DNA of 64,000 nucleotides from Sediminibacter sp. Hel_I_10 (GCF_000688335.1 NZ_JHZX01000001.1:186001-250000), one strand, 5' to 3'. Positions 1 to 10,288 are shown, numbered from the stretch's first letter. Notes: a model not told the origin generated them from the sequence alone. Translations and numbers: made by a program.

Positions 1-1186
1 AAAATTTTGAATAGGTTGATCTCGCCAAAGCCTGAACTCCTCCCATTACAAAACCCACGATGGAGGCTGCAACATAAAACTGGAAAGGTGTCTCCATAAA
101 ATAGGCATAAAAACATAAGCCCATCCAAATAAAATTAACTACAATGAGCGTTTTGATATTTCCGAATTTGGCAGAAGCACGCGATGTTAGAAATGCTCCT
201 AAAATGGCTACAACTTGAATGACCAATATACTTACAATCAATCCAAAGGTCTTTGCCTCATCATCTCCCCAAGCAATTTCTTCCTCACCAAAATAAACCG
301 CTACCAGCATGATGGTTTGAACAGCCATACTAAACACAAAAAATGCAGTGAGATAACGCTTTAGCCTAAAGTTCTGTTTGAGTTGTTTCCAAACTTGTCT
401 GAGTTCTCTTAAACCATTAAACAGCACGTCCTTGGTTACTTTGTGACCCTTAGAAACCCCTTTTGGCAGCACATAAAATGTATACTGACTAAAAAGTATC
501 CACCAGATTCCAACGGTAATAAAAGCAACTCTCATCGCTCTGAGAGCAGCGTTGTCCTTGGCTTCTTTTAAGGCTTCTGCTATTTGAATTTCGGAACCTG
601 TTTCGCTTAAACTACTTGAAATACTGGTATCAAAACCAAACCAATGAGGATACATGACCATGCCTAGGTTTAATAAAAGTAAAAGTACACTTCCAATATA
701 ACCAAGACTAAAACCTTTGGCACTCACGGCATCTTGTTGATTTGGAAACGCAATGTCTGGCAAATATGAGTTATAAAACACCAAACTCCCCCAATAGCCT
801 ATTAACCCCATAAAGTAAAAAAGTAAGCTCAAATGGATCTGATCTAAGCTGAACCAATATAAACCAATACATCCTGCTCCTCCTAGGTAGCAGAAGAATT
901 TCATAAAGTTCTTTTTATTTCCAACATAATCGGCAACACCCGAAAGAATTGGAGATGTAAAAGTGACCACCAAAAAGGTAAATGCTGTTACATAGGTGAT
1001 AAGCGCCGTGCTTTTAAAAACAAACCCAAAGGCCTCTACATTTTTTTCGACTTGAGAAACGAACAAAGCGGAATAAAAAATAGGAAATATGGACGAGGCA
1101 ATGGTTAGGGTATATACCGAATTTGCCCAATCATAAAAAGCCCATGCATTTAATAGTTTTTTACTTCCCTTTTCTGGTTGGTTCAT
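1..1186 (-). CDS. MFS transporter, UMF1/ATG22-like family (3' end outside window)
   Basis: Reading from the ATG at 1186 leftwards gives at least 395 codons with no stop before the window edge, so the C-terminus is missing. The start MNQPEKGSKK is followed by LNAWAFYDWANSVY, the N-terminal signature of UMF1-type major facilitator proteins (related to yeast Atg22). Many hydrophobic segments follow, and a conserved GGVQALARSTYS stretch lies near the left edge. Family members are inner-membrane permeases of uncertain substrate. The gene lies downstream of the M48 protease gene but is separated from it by a strong hairpin, so it is probably its own unit. The family assignment is firm; the substrate is unknown. 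Confidence 0.88.
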   Translation of the reverse strand, partial: MNQPEKGSKKLLNAWAFYDWANSVYTLTIASSIFPIFYSALFVSQVEKNVEAFGFVFKSTALITYVTAFTFLVVTFTSPILSGVADYVGNKKNFMKFFCYLGGAGCIGLYWFSLDQIHLSLLFYFMGLIGYWGSLVFYNSYLPDIAFPNQQDAVSAKGFSLGYIGSVLLLLLNLGMVMYPHWFGFDTSISSSLSETGSEIQIAEALKEAKDNAALRAMRVAFITVGIWWILFSQYTFYVLPKGVSKGHKVTKDVLFNGLRELRQVWKQLKQNFRLKRYLTAFFVFSMAVQTIMLVAVYFGEEEIAWGDDEAKTFGLIVSILVIQVVAILGAFLTSRASAKFGNIKTLIVVNFIWMGLCFYAYFMETPFQFYVAASIVGFVMGGVQALARSTYSKF

Positions 1187-1228
1187 CTAAAACGCTTTTT
1201 AATAAGGTCTAAAAATAGCTTAAATAAA

Positions 1229-1253
1229 AAAGCCGTTCATCTTGAACGGCTTT
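1229..1253 (-). terminator. Rho-independent terminator after the M48 protease gene
   Basis: A perfect 11-bp stem (AAAGCCGTTCA at 1229-1239 and its complement at 1243-1253) with a 3-nt loop. On the minus strand it is followed by a T-rich stretch. It lies 28 bp beyond the protease stop codon and 43 bp upstream of the transporter start. Confidence 0.85.
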
Positions 1254-1281
1254 AAATTATTTTTTATTTCAAATGATCTTA

Positions 1282-2112
1282 TTAAAACTTACCTAAAGGT
1301 CTAAAAGAATCAACACCAAATTTCTTAGCTTCTGCTTTAGCTTTATCTGCCCAGCTCTGAAGATTATTGATTCTGGTATCGTTAGACGGGTGTGTACTTA
1401 AGAATTCTGGTGGTGCTTGACCTCCACTATTGGCTTTCATGCGTTTCCAAAGCTCAGCAGCTTCATCAGGATTGTATCCTGCTATCGCCATAAGATAAAG
1501 TCCAATTTCATCAGCCTCCGTTTCATGACTTCTACTAAATGGTAACATCCCTCCCACATTAGAAGCTATACCAAAAGCTTGGTTGTATATTCCCAAATTT
1601 TCACTATCAGCCAAGGCTATATTTCCAGCAACAGAGATGCCTTGTTGAATATATGTAGCACTCATACGTTGTTGACCATGATTTGCAAGCGCGTGGGCTA
1701 CCTCGTGACCCATTATCGCGGCAATTGCCGTTTCATTATGAGCTATAGGTAAAATACCTGTGTAGAATACAATCTTTCCGCCAGGCATACACCAGGCATT
1801 TACAGCTTCATCATTTACCAAGTTATATTCCCACTTATAGTCCTTCAAGTAACCCTGAAATCCCCTAGCATCTAAATAGCGTTCTGCAGCGACAGCAATA
1901 CGTTGCCCAACACGCTTAATCATCTCTGCTTGAGCTGTTCCTGTAACCACCTTGTTTTCTGTTAAAAATTGGTCGTACTGTGCAAAAGCCGACGGGAAAA
2001 GAGAATCATTAGAAACAAATGCTAAAGTCTTATTCCCAGTAAATGGATTTGTCGCACAAGACAAAAACAAGCCAATAGTACCTATCGCAATAATATGATT
2101 TTTATAATTCAT
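1282..2112 (-). CDS. M48-family zinc metalloprotease, lipoprotein
   Basis: A 276-residue protein starting at the ATG at 2112. A longer frame to 2178 exists, but the 2112 start puts a lipoprotein signal peptide at the N-terminus (MNYKNHIIAIG..., lipobox LFLSC then ATNPFTG), so it is preferred. The zinc site HEVAH lies near residue 134, and a downstream glutamate ligand is in the HETEADEIG segment near residue 194, as in M48 (Ste24/BepA/LoiP-like) peptidases. The mature enzyme should be tethered to a membrane on the periplasmic side and act in envelope protein quality control. That role is inferred from the family. Confidence 0.9.
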   Translation of the reverse strand: MNYKNHIIAIGTIGLFLSCATNPFTGNKTLAFVSNDSLFPSAFAQYDQFLTENKVVTGTAQAEMIKRVGQRIAVAAERYLDARGFQGYLKDYKWEYNLVNDEAVNAWCMPGGKIVFYTGILPIAHNETAIAAIMGHEVAHALANHGQQRMSATYIQQGISVAGNIALADSENLGIYNQAFGIASNVGGMLPFSRSHETEADEIGLYLMAIAGYNPDEAAELWKRMKANSGGQAPPEFLSTHPSNDTRINNLQSWADKAKAEAKKFGVDSFRPLGKF

Positions 2113-2213
2113 TTTTAGTGTTTTTAAAATTGCATATAAATGTAGTGAATGATTCTGCTGAGATTGCCTCAAATCCATACAATTTTAACATTATTAAAGC
2201 ATTGACTAGCATA

Positions 2214-4622
2214 TCACTCTTTCCCGATAAGATGTAATTCTGTAAACTCTTTATCTATGGTCATTGTAGCGACGCCATTAACGTTGACATGCTCTAATGG
2301 CTTGATAACATTATCAATTTGTATCTCAGAAATTTCAAAAGGCAACCCGTGAATTTTTATTTCAAAGGAATGGTATTCTGCATCAAATTTACCTTCTTTA
2401 TGTTGCTGGATGATCAATTGATTTTGTTTTCCTGTAAGCTTAAAGGTTCTTAGACTGTATCTTCCTTTGGTATAATCATAACCGTCATGAGCATCATCAA
2501 ACATCATGGAAGTTTCCTTTCCTTCCTTATAATAGACGTCTAACACTACCTCATCCAAAGTTTTCTCTCCAACGTATTGTTGTACAGGATACTTTGGTAT
2601 CACAGCACCTTCCAATACAAATATTGGCATGCTATCAATATCCGCATCTACCCATATTTCTCTACCGCCTTTGATGTGCTCGTCTGACCAGAAGTTATAC
2701 CAATTTCCTCGGGGTATGTACATTCGTCGTCCTTTTGCATTAGGCTCTTGTACAGGACATGCCAAAATGTGATTTCCGAAGATAAACTCATCTGTTCTGT
2801 AATGCGTTTGAACATCCTCTTGATCAAACAGCACCAAAGACTTTAATATTGGTGTACCTTCTTCAACATATTTCCAAAAAGAAGTATACAAATATGGTAG
2901 TAATTGGTAGCGGATCTCAATAAATTTTCTAACAATATCCGTCGCTTCTTTTCCAAAAGCCCAAGGTTCTTGATCGCCATGATCTCCCGAAGAATGCACT
3001 CTAAAAAATGGATGGAAAACCCCCAACTGCACCCATCTTACAAAAAGTTCTCCTTGAGGTTGCTCAGCAAAACCTCCAATATCACTGCCCGCAAAACTAA
3101 AGCCTGACATTGCCAGCCTTTGTGCTTGGGTATTAGCAATCATTAAGTGCTCCCATGTTGCTACATTATCTCCCGTCCAAGTAGAAGTATAACGCTGGGT
3201 ACCTGAATAAGCAGAGCGCGTAATGACGAAAGGACGCTTTGGATATGTTGATTTTTTAAGCCCTTGATAAGTAGCTCTTGCCATCTGCATGCCATAAATA
3301 TTATGTGCTTTTCTATGACTGCATCTGTTGCCGTCATATTCATGGCGCACATCATCTGGAAATGTTTTATTTGGAACTTCCATTACGGCGGGCTCGTTCA
3401 TATCGTTCCAAACGCCTTTCACTCCAATTTCTTCTATCAATTCTTTAAATAGACCAGACCACCATTCTCTTACTTCTGGATTTGTAAAGTCTGGAAAATA
3501 ACATTCACCGGGCCATACTTTCCCTTTCATATAAGGACCGTCTGCACGTTTACAGAAATAATCTTTTTCAAGCGCTTCTCTAAAAACGAAGTAATCCTTA
3601 TCTATTTTAATACCCGGATCTATAATGGCAACCGTTTTAAAACCGTCATCAGCCAATTCCTTCACCATTCGTTTCGGATCTGGAAAGTAGTCTTTATTCC
3701 AAGTAAAACATCTAAAACCGTCCATGTAGTCAATATCCAAATAAATGGCGTCACAGGGAATGTTCAATTTTCTAAACGTCGCCGTTACATCTTTGACCTT
3801 TTTTTCTGGATAGTAGCTCCATTTACATTGGTGAAATCCTAGTGCCCACAATGGCGGGAGAAGATGTGGTTTCCCCGTCAAATCGGTATAACTTTCTACA
3901 ACTTCGGTCATTTTAGGGCCGTAGATAAAATAATAATTCATCTCCCCGCCCATGGCCCAAAAACTGGTTACATTTCTACGTTCGTGAGCAAAATCAAAAA
4001 ATGAGCGAAACGAGTTATCAAAGAAAACGCCGTAAGCTTTATTATGGTGCAAGCCTGTATAAAAAGGAATGGCCTTATAGATAGGATCTGACTCTTTTCC
4101 ATAGGCATAAGAATCGGTCACCCAATTCTCAAAACGACGGCCTTTTAAATTTAAATGGCTAGGTTTATCTCCTAGTCCATAATAGCTTTCGCCGTCGTTA
4201 GACACTTTACTCATCTTAACGATATTACCGCCATATTGGTAACTTTCTTCCCAATGAAACCCTATTTCATCTTGATTGATGAGTTGATTATCTAAAGCAT
4301 CATAGATCTGGACGCCTAAATTATCCTTTGAAATATGACAAATGAGCTTAGAGGTTGTGATTTTATAAAAGGTTTTTAAGTCTTCTATTTCTAGATGATT
4401 ATAACCTGTACTTGCATATTTGGTAATGGCATAGGAAAAATCATTTTCAAATGTACCAGTAGTAGTATATCTGAATCGTAAAACACTATCTCTTAGTACG
4501 GTTAATTGAAGTATAACATCATTATCTGTAGTAAAATATAAGGTATCAACATCTTTGTTAAAGTCAATCACCTTTGAAGGGACTAGATTTCCTTTAAATT
4601 CCAGTTCTGTATTTGTAATCAT
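2214..4622 (-). CDS. Glycoside hydrolase family 31 alpha-glucosidase
   Basis: An 802-residue protein from the ATG at 4622; an upstream in-frame start at 4661 would add 13 unlikely residues. The GH31 nucleophile motif WNDMNEPAV lies near residue 407, and the acid/base region TGDN near residue 484. The N-terminal beta-sandwich, the central barrel and C-terminal beta domains match the family's usual 750-850 length. No signal peptide is seen, so it is probably cytoplasmic and hydrolyses alpha-glucosidic bonds in maltodextrins. It is the last gene after the glycogen operon, 181 bp beyond glgB, with a LacI-type palindrome in that gap, so it may have its own control. Confidence 0.93.
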   Translation of the reverse strand: MITNTELEFKGNLVPSKVIDFNKDVDTLYFTTDNDVILQLTVLRDSVLRFRYTTTGTFENDFSYAITKYASTGYNHLEIEDLKTFYKITTSKLICHISKDNLGVQIYDALDNQLINQDEIGFHWEESYQYGGNIVKMSKVSNDGESYYGLGDKPSHLNLKGRRFENWVTDSYAYGKESDPIYKAIPFYTGLHHNKAYGVFFDNSFRSFFDFAHERRNVTSFWAMGGEMNYYFIYGPKMTEVVESYTDLTGKPHLLPPLWALGFHQCKWSYYPEKKVKDVTATFRKLNIPCDAIYLDIDYMDGFRCFTWNKDYFPDPKRMVKELADDGFKTVAIIDPGIKIDKDYFVFREALEKDYFCKRADGPYMKGKVWPGECYFPDFTNPEVREWWSGLFKELIEEIGVKGVWNDMNEPAVMEVPNKTFPDDVRHEYDGNRCSHRKAHNIYGMQMARATYQGLKKSTYPKRPFVITRSAYSGTQRYTSTWTGDNVATWEHLMIANTQAQRLAMSGFSFAGSDIGGFAEQPQGELFVRWVQLGVFHPFFRVHSSGDHGDQEPWAFGKEATDIVRKFIEIRYQLLPYLYTSFWKYVEEGTPILKSLVLFDQEDVQTHYRTDEFIFGNHILACPVQEPNAKGRRMYIPRGNWYNFWSDEHIKGGREIWVDADIDSMPIFVLEGAVIPKYPVQQYVGEKTLDEVVLDVYYKEGKETSMMFDDAHDGYDYTKGRYSLRTFKLTGKQNQLIIQQHKEGKFDAEYHSFEIKIHGLPFEISEIQIDNVIKPLEHVNVNGVATMTIDKEFTELHLIGKE

Positions 4623-4703
4623 AATGTGGCATTTAGCTAAAAAGTATGTAAAAAAAAGCAAAAAAGGTCAAGTTATAAAACTATTTAAATGCTATTTGCT
4701 ACT

Positions 4704-4734
4704 TGTTATCAACGCAAAGGTTTGCGACATAACA
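4704..4734. promoter_or_regulatory. Candidate LacI-family operator upstream of the GH31 gene
   Basis: The core CGCAAA-GG-TTTGCG (4713-4726) is a 6-bp inverted repeat with a 2-bp centre. It sits inside an outer inverted pair, TGTTAT (4704-4709) and ATAACA (4729-4734). The core closely resembles PurR/LacI-family operators. It lies about 80-110 bp upstream of the GH31 start, where a repressor sensing a sugar could act. No LacI-type regulator gene is present in the window. Confidence 0.5.
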
Positions 4735-4803
4735 AACTGAGACTTCTACGAAGTCAAAATAGAGTTATGACCTATGATTCTAGACTGGAAAAGATTAAAA
4801 GAT

Positions 4804-6714
4804 CTATTTCGTATATTTAAAAGCGACCATTCCCAACGGTGGAATATTAATTTCTACTGAATCATCCCTAAAATGCCAAGCCTCTTTATCTGATGATATT
4901 GTTTTATTAACATAAGCACCGCTGCCGTAGTATTTTTTAAGATCACTGTTAAAAATCTCTTTCAACTTTCCTTTCTTCGGAAGTCCGATGCGATAATTTT
5001 CGCGAGGAATAGGCGTCATGTTGCATACCACAATCACATCATCCTTGACATTATTTCCTTTTCTAATATAGGCAAATACTGAATTCTTATGATCTGAATA
5101 GTCTATCCATTCGAAACCTTCCGCAGAAAATTGTTTTTCATAGAGTGCTGGTTGACCTTTATAAAGCGTATTTAAATCTTTTAGCAATTCTTGCACTCCT
5201 TTGTGAGGATCGTATTGTAATAAATGCCAATCTAAACTTTGCTGAAAGTTCCATTCACCACTTTGGCCAAATTCACATCCTTGAAATAATAAGTTGGTTC
5301 CTGGATGGGTGAACATATAGCTGTACAAAAGTCTCAAATTGGCAAATCGCTGCCATTCATCACCAGGCATCCTTCCCAGAATCGACTTTTTACCATATAC
5401 CACCTCATCGTGACTTAAGGGCAACATAAAATTCTCAGTAAATGCATACGTCATTGAAAACGTGAGATCATTTTGATGAAAGGGTCTATACACAGGCTCT
5501 TTAGCAAAATACTGTAGCGTATCATGCATCCACCCCATCATCCATTTCATGCCAAATCCCAAACCTCCTAAAAAGGTTGGTTTTGACACCATTGGGAAGG
5601 CTGTAGATTCTTCTGCAATAGTTTGTACATCTGGATAGGCACCATAAACGGCTTCATTCATCTCTCGAAGAAAAGCCATGGCCTCAAGATTTTCTCTGCC
5701 TCCAAAGATATTGGGTTCCCACTCGCCTTCTTTTCTAGAATAATCTAAAAATAACATTGATGCCACAGCATCTACGCGAAGTCCATCAGCATGGTATTGA
5801 TCTAACCAAAATATCGCATTACTAATTAGAAATGACTTGACCTCATTTCTTCCGTAGTTAAAAATCAAACTTTTCCAGTCTTGATGATAACCTTTTCTTT
5901 TATCTGGATGCTCATAAAGCGCAGATCCATCAAAAAAGCCTAGACCGTGAGGATCCTCAGGAAAATGTGAGGGAACCCAATCTAGGATAATCCCGATGTC
6001 ATTTTGATGTAGCTTATCGACCAGCAACTTAAATTCGTCTGGATAGCCAAATCTTGATGTTGGAGCAAAATATCCTGTAATTTGATAGCCCCAACTCGGG
6101 TCATAAGGAAATTCCATAATAGGCATTAATTCTACGTGTGTAAAATTCATTTCCTTAACATAGGAGACCAAATCATCTGCGAGCTCTGTGTAGCTCAAAA
6201 ACCGATTTCCCTCTAATTTGCGCTGCCAAGAACCCAAATGCACTTCGTAAACAGAATACGGCGCATCTATGGCATTATTCTTTTTACGTTTTTTCATCCA
6301 TTTAGCATCCTTCCAACGATAATCGTCCTCCCAAATAATAGAGGCTGTTTTTGGGTTATGTTCACTTCGCCTTGCGTAAGGATCGGCTTTTTCGGTTTTA
6401 ATATCGTTATTATTGCTTTGTATCTTGTATTTATAGGCTTGTCCTTTTTGAGCACCAGGTATAAATCCTTCCCAGATGCCACTGGAATCCCAACGTACAT
6501 TTAAACGATGCTCCCCTTCCACCCAAAAATTAAAATCTCCAATGACAGATACCATTTTAGCTGTTGGTGCCCAAACGGCAAAATAAACGCCTTTAACACC
6601 ATCTATGGTGGTGATATGTGAACCAAATTTCTCGTATAAGCGATAATGCTTACCAGATTTAAAAAGATTGATATCAAAATCGGTGAAAAGACTATAAGTA
6701 GTGACTTCTGCCAT
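4804..6714 (-). CDS. glgB: 1,4-alpha-glucan branching enzyme
   Basis: A 636-residue GH13 enzyme that makes alpha-1,6 branches in glycogen. An N-terminal CBM48-like domain (YFAVWAPTAKMVSVIGDFN) precedes the barrel. The catalytic residues are visible: nucleophile Asp in LRVDAVASM (about residue 309), acid/base Glu in IAEEST (about 367) and the Asp of LSHDEV (about 436). It starts at the ATG at 6714, three bases beyond the maltokinase stop, so the two are co-transcribed. In the GlgE pathway GlgB branches the chain that GlgE extends, which fits the order here. Confidence 0.95.
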   Translation of the reverse strand: MAEVTTYSLFTDFDINLFKSGKHYRLYEKFGSHITTIDGVKGVYFAVWAPTAKMVSVIGDFNFWVEGEHRLNVRWDSSGIWEGFIPGAQKGQAYKYKIQSNNNDIKTEKADPYARRSEHNPKTASIIWEDDYRWKDAKWMKKRKKNNAIDAPYSVYEVHLGSWQRKLEGNRFLSYTELADDLVSYVKEMNFTHVELMPIMEFPYDPSWGYQITGYFAPTSRFGYPDEFKLLVDKLHQNDIGIILDWVPSHFPEDPHGLGFFDGSALYEHPDKRKGYHQDWKSLIFNYGRNEVKSFLISNAIFWLDQYHADGLRVDAVASMLFLDYSRKEGEWEPNIFGGRENLEAMAFLREMNEAVYGAYPDVQTIAEESTAFPMVSKPTFLGGLGFGMKWMMGWMHDTLQYFAKEPVYRPFHQNDLTFSMTYAFTENFMLPLSHDEVVYGKKSILGRMPGDEWQRFANLRLLYSYMFTHPGTNLLFQGCEFGQSGEWNFQQSLDWHLLQYDPHKGVQELLKDLNTLYKGQPALYEKQFSAEGFEWIDYSDHKNSVFAYIRKGNNVKDDVIVVCNMTPIPRENYRIGLPKKGKLKEIFNSDLKKYYGSGAYVNKTISSDKEAWHFRDDSVEINIPPLGMVAFKYTK

Positions 6715-6717
6715 AAA

Positions 6718-8349
6718 TCAGTTATTAATAATATTTGAAATGCCCTTTAAAGGAATTACAGCCCATCTCGGTCTAGAATTAAGCTCATAGCCTAGTTCAT
6801 AAACGGCTTTTTCGAGCATGGCATATTTCAGTAAAAAAATGCGTTCTTGTTCATATCCAATGTTAAGATTGGCTTCTTGTATTTTAATGGTATAAACTCC
6901 TAAAAAGACACCTTTTAGGTATTGATACAGAATTTCCCCAGCTTCAAATAATTCTTCTTGAGTATGTTTATAAGATTCTGTATTATTAAAGATGGTAGCA
7001 TAAATGGCATAATGAAACGATCTAAACATTCCAGCAACATCCTTTAATGGAGGTTGTTTCACTTTACGATCCCGAATAGTACTTTCTGGTTCTCCTTCAA
7101 AATCCAAAATGTAAAAATCATCACCTTTAACCAAAACTTGCCCCAAGTGATAATCACCATGAACACGAATGCGTTCACCTTTTAATTTTGTCCAATCAAA
7201 ATCTACAAATCGCTTCCTAATGGTATTCTTCTTTTCAAGAAACTCATTCGCCAATTCTAGAGCTAAGCCATCTAATTTATGAAGACTATTTTCTATGGTA
7301 TTTAACCGGTTTTGAAACTGGTAGAGCAATCTGTTCTTTAACCAAACGGTATAATCCCCATTAAAATGAGTGGGTGTAAACGCTGTATCTTCAAACTCAC
7401 TCCCTAATGCAATGTGCATTTCTGCCGTACGAAGCGCCAACTTTTGAATTTTTGTAAACACATTTAAGCCGACCCAATCAATAATTTGTGGAGGTACATT
7501 AATAATATCTAATTTTCCAAAATCTTCTGTTTTGGGAAGACTGGAAATATCGATGTCTTTATATTCTAGATTACAAAACACTTTGTGAAACTCAGTTAAC
7601 ATGTATTCCCAAGCGTCACCGTCATTCTCGACCATTTCCTGCATTAGGCCAATGGTGATGTTTACATTTTCTAAATCCTTAATTTGAATGCTCCCAAGGT
7701 AGGCAGGGGTATTTTTAAAATCTTTTTTATCTGATAAAAACCGACTCATCTCATAATCTGGATTTCTATCGGCATAAATACGTCTGAAGAATTTGAGCAC
7801 ATATTTTTCGTTATAGACAATAGAGGTATTGCTCTGCTCCATCCCCATATATCTTGACGATTCATACTGGCAATCTTTAAAAACATCGCTCTTATGATAT
7901 CTTACGCGCGTCTTATCTTTTGGGACTGCGGTAAGAATACGTTCAAAAACCACACGTCTAAAAGCTTCTAGGTTAATGGCATCAATAATATAACCCTCTT
8001 GATCTTGAATACTGATTGGTAAAATCCTATCGTCCTGTGCAAAGTTTTCATCTGAAACAAAAGCAATAGGTAAAAAGTAATGTTGATAAAAGGCTTCTGT
8101 AAAATTGACCTCCAGTATCAAACCATAATACATTTCATCATGCTGTTGGATCCTGAAATATTCAGACAATTCAATGTATTTTAGCTTACTGGCTTTGCCT
8201 CCATACCAACGTTGCTTAATGATATAATTTTCTAAAATATCGGAAAGAAACACCTTAATAAACTCCTTATTTTCTAGAAGGTCTTCCCACCTATCGCTAA
8301 AATTATAAGGTGGCTGTAAAGCGGTATTTATTTTTTCCTTCTTTGTCAT
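6718..8349 (-). CDS. mak: Maltokinase (ATP:maltose 1-phosphotransferase)
   Basis: A 543-residue aminoglycoside-phosphotransferase-fold protein. RWYGGKASKL near the N-terminus is typical of maltokinases (Pep2/Mak) and of the C-terminal half of TreS-Mak fusions. The kinase catalytic loop appears as GDYHLGQVL (about residue 396), and the metal-binding DFEGEPE follows at about 414. It phosphorylates maltose to maltose-1-phosphate, the donor for GlgE. Only 1 bp separates it from glgE and 3 bp from glgB. It is a stand-alone kinase with no trehalose synthase fused or adjacent, so the maltose may come from elsewhere. Confidence 0.88.
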   Translation of the reverse strand: MTKKEKINTALQPPYNFSDRWEDLLENKEFIKVFLSDILENYIIKQRWYGGKASKLKYIELSEYFRIQQHDEMYYGLILEVNFTEAFYQHYFLPIAFVSDENFAQDDRILPISIQDQEGYIIDAINLEAFRRVVFERILTAVPKDKTRVRYHKSDVFKDCQYESSRYMGMEQSNTSIVYNEKYVLKFFRRIYADRNPDYEMSRFLSDKKDFKNTPAYLGSIQIKDLENVNITIGLMQEMVENDGDAWEYMLTEFHKVFCNLEYKDIDISSLPKTEDFGKLDIINVPPQIIDWVGLNVFTKIQKLALRTAEMHIALGSEFEDTAFTPTHFNGDYTVWLKNRLLYQFQNRLNTIENSLHKLDGLALELANEFLEKKNTIRKRFVDFDWTKLKGERIRVHGDYHLGQVLVKGDDFYILDFEGEPESTIRDRKVKQPPLKDVAGMFRSFHYAIYATIFNNTESYKHTQEELFEAGEILYQYLKGVFLGVYTIKIQEANLNIGYEQERIFLLKYAMLEKAVYELGYELNSRPRWAVIPLKGISNIINN

Positions 8350-8350
8350 C

Positions 8351-10288
8351 TTATTTCGTAATCTTAAATATATGAAATGGCAAAGTTGGGTGTAATTCTA
8401 TGTAATTCCATTCATTGTACCAGTTATAGCTGCTTCCTGTTATCAAGTCAAACACTTGTACTTTATGACCTGCGTGAAAGTCTAATTCTTGCAATGGCAA
8501 TTGCACATGTCCTTGCTGCGCATAGTATTGGTCTAAACTTATGATAATTAACAGCTCATTGGTTTTGTCTTCATTCCATTTGTAAAAAGCAAGTAATTGG
8601 TCATTATTGATGTTACAAAATCGAATGTTATTGGTTTGCTGTAATGCTTCATTCTCATGCCTGATAGCATTAATCTTTGAAATCAACAAGGTGAGTTTAT
8701 TTTCCTTAAACCAATCGTAATTACAGATTTGGAATTTTTCAGACATGTAATATTCCTCTTTTCCAGGAATGGCCTGATCAATCTGTTGCTCAAACACTGG
8801 CCCATAAATACCAATACTAGAGCTCATGGTTGCTGCCAAGGCATAACGCTGCAGGTATTTAGATTCTGAAGCACCTTGTAGATGATAAGGATTGATATCC
8901 GGAGTATTAGGCCAAAAATTAGGTTGCATGTATTCTTTTTGGTCTGTTTGGGTCAACTCGGTAAGGTATTCTATAAATTCTTGTTTGCCAGTTCTCCAAG
9001 TAAAATAAGTGTAAGACTGTGTATAGCCTTCTTTGGCCAAACGTTGCATCACTTTAGGACGCGTAAATGCTTCTGCCAAAAAGAGGACATTAGGATGTTT
9101 TTTCTTTACTTCGGAAATGAGCCAGTTCCAGAAATAATAAGGCTTGGTGTGCGGATTATCTACCCTAAAAACCTCAACACCGCACTTGATCCAATACAAC
9201 ATGGTATCTAAACATTCCTTCCAAAGATTTTTATAATCATCTGTTTCCCAATAAATAGGTAGAATGTCTTGGTATTTTTTTGGAGGATTTTCTGCGTATT
9301 GAACCGTTCCATCAGGTCTCCATTTAAACCAATCTGGATGAGATTTTACCCAAGGATGATCTGGTGCTGCCTGCAACGCATAGTCCATGGCGATTTCTAT
9401 ACCATGTTCTTTTGCCTTTTTGATTAAGCTTTTAAAATCTGAAACCGATCCCAGTTCTGGATGTAAGTCCTTATGACCACCATCCTTAGAACCAATACCC
9501 CAAGCAGAACCAACATCGCCTTCTTTAGCTTCGGTAGTATTATTTTTACCTTTTCGATTGACTTCTCCAATAGGATGAACCGGCGGGAAATAAAGGGTAT
9601 CAAACCCCATTTGAGCAATTCTTGGCAACAAGCGCTCACAATCTTTAAAGGTGCCATGTTTATCTTTTTCTTCGGAAGCAGAACGAGGAAAAAACTCATA
9701 CCAAGTACTGAAACGGGCTTTTTTTCGATCTACATAAACCTGTAATTCTTTAGACTCATTTGCCAAATGTTTGGCCGGATAGTTTAGAAAAAAATTATTG
9801 AGTCTTTCGCTTTTAACTTCATTAATCGCTTCCTCATATCTATCGGCATCTGAAAACGCCTCAATACAATTTTTTAAATACGCTTTTGCGTCTTTCGAAA
9901 TTTTATTGAGCAGTGGCTCGATGTAGGTCACTCCTTCTAATAACTCTGACTTCACATTTTGATTGTCGTCTATTTTCCGGATGGTACCGTGTTGCCAGTT
10001 TAAGGCATAATCTACCCAAGCTTGAACTTTATAGGTATAAAATCCTTGTTTTTCAACAGTAAAAGCAGATTTCCACTCATCATTAACTATATGTTGTAAC
10101 CGTGTTTCACTCCAAGTTTTAGATTTCTCGTGTTTATATAAAACGGAGGCTGCAATGATGTCATGGCCGTCTCCAAATACATTGGCTCTAATTTGAACGA
10201 TTTCATTAACAACACGTTTAATATAATGTTCCCCACAATTGATTTGAGGAAATACTGCATCAATGACAACTCGTTTTTGGTTTTGCAT
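8351..10288 (-). CDS. glgE: Alpha-1,4-glucan:maltose-1-phosphate maltosyltransferase
   Basis: A 645-residue GH13_3 enzyme that adds maltosyl units from maltose-1-phosphate to the non-reducing end of alpha-1,4-glucan. GlgE-type motifs are visible: the N-terminal beta domain, RFSTWYEFFPRS, TLYFPPVHPIGEVNRKG, the nucleophile region VFRVDNPHTKP (about residue 374) and the acid/base region AEAFTRPKVM (about 403). Length and motif order match GlgE from actinobacteria and other bacteria. It lies 128 bp beyond glgC and abuts maltokinase. Confidence 0.93.
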   Translation of the reverse strand: MQNQKRVVIDAVFPQINCGEHYIKRVVNEIVQIRANVFGDGHDIIAASVLYKHEKSKTWSETRLQHIVNDEWKSAFTVEKQGFYTYKVQAWVDYALNWQHGTIRKIDDNQNVKSELLEGVTYIEPLLNKISKDAKAYLKNCIEAFSDADRYEEAINEVKSERLNNFFLNYPAKHLANESKELQVYVDRKKARFSTWYEFFPRSASEEKDKHGTFKDCERLLPRIAQMGFDTLYFPPVHPIGEVNRKGKNNTTEAKEGDVGSAWGIGSKDGGHKDLHPELGSVSDFKSLIKKAKEHGIEIAMDYALQAAPDHPWVKSHPDWFKWRPDGTVQYAENPPKKYQDILPIYWETDDYKNLWKECLDTMLYWIKCGVEVFRVDNPHTKPYYFWNWLISEVKKKHPNVLFLAEAFTRPKVMQRLAKEGYTQSYTYFTWRTGKQEFIEYLTELTQTDQKEYMQPNFWPNTPDINPYHLQGASESKYLQRYALAATMSSSIGIYGPVFEQQIDQAIPGKEEYYMSEKFQICNYDWFKENKLTLLISKINAIRHENEALQQTNNIRFCNINNDQLLAFYKWNEDKTNELLIIISLDQYYAQQGHVQLPLQELDFHAGHKVQVFDLITGSSYNWYNEWNYIELHPTLPFHIFKITK

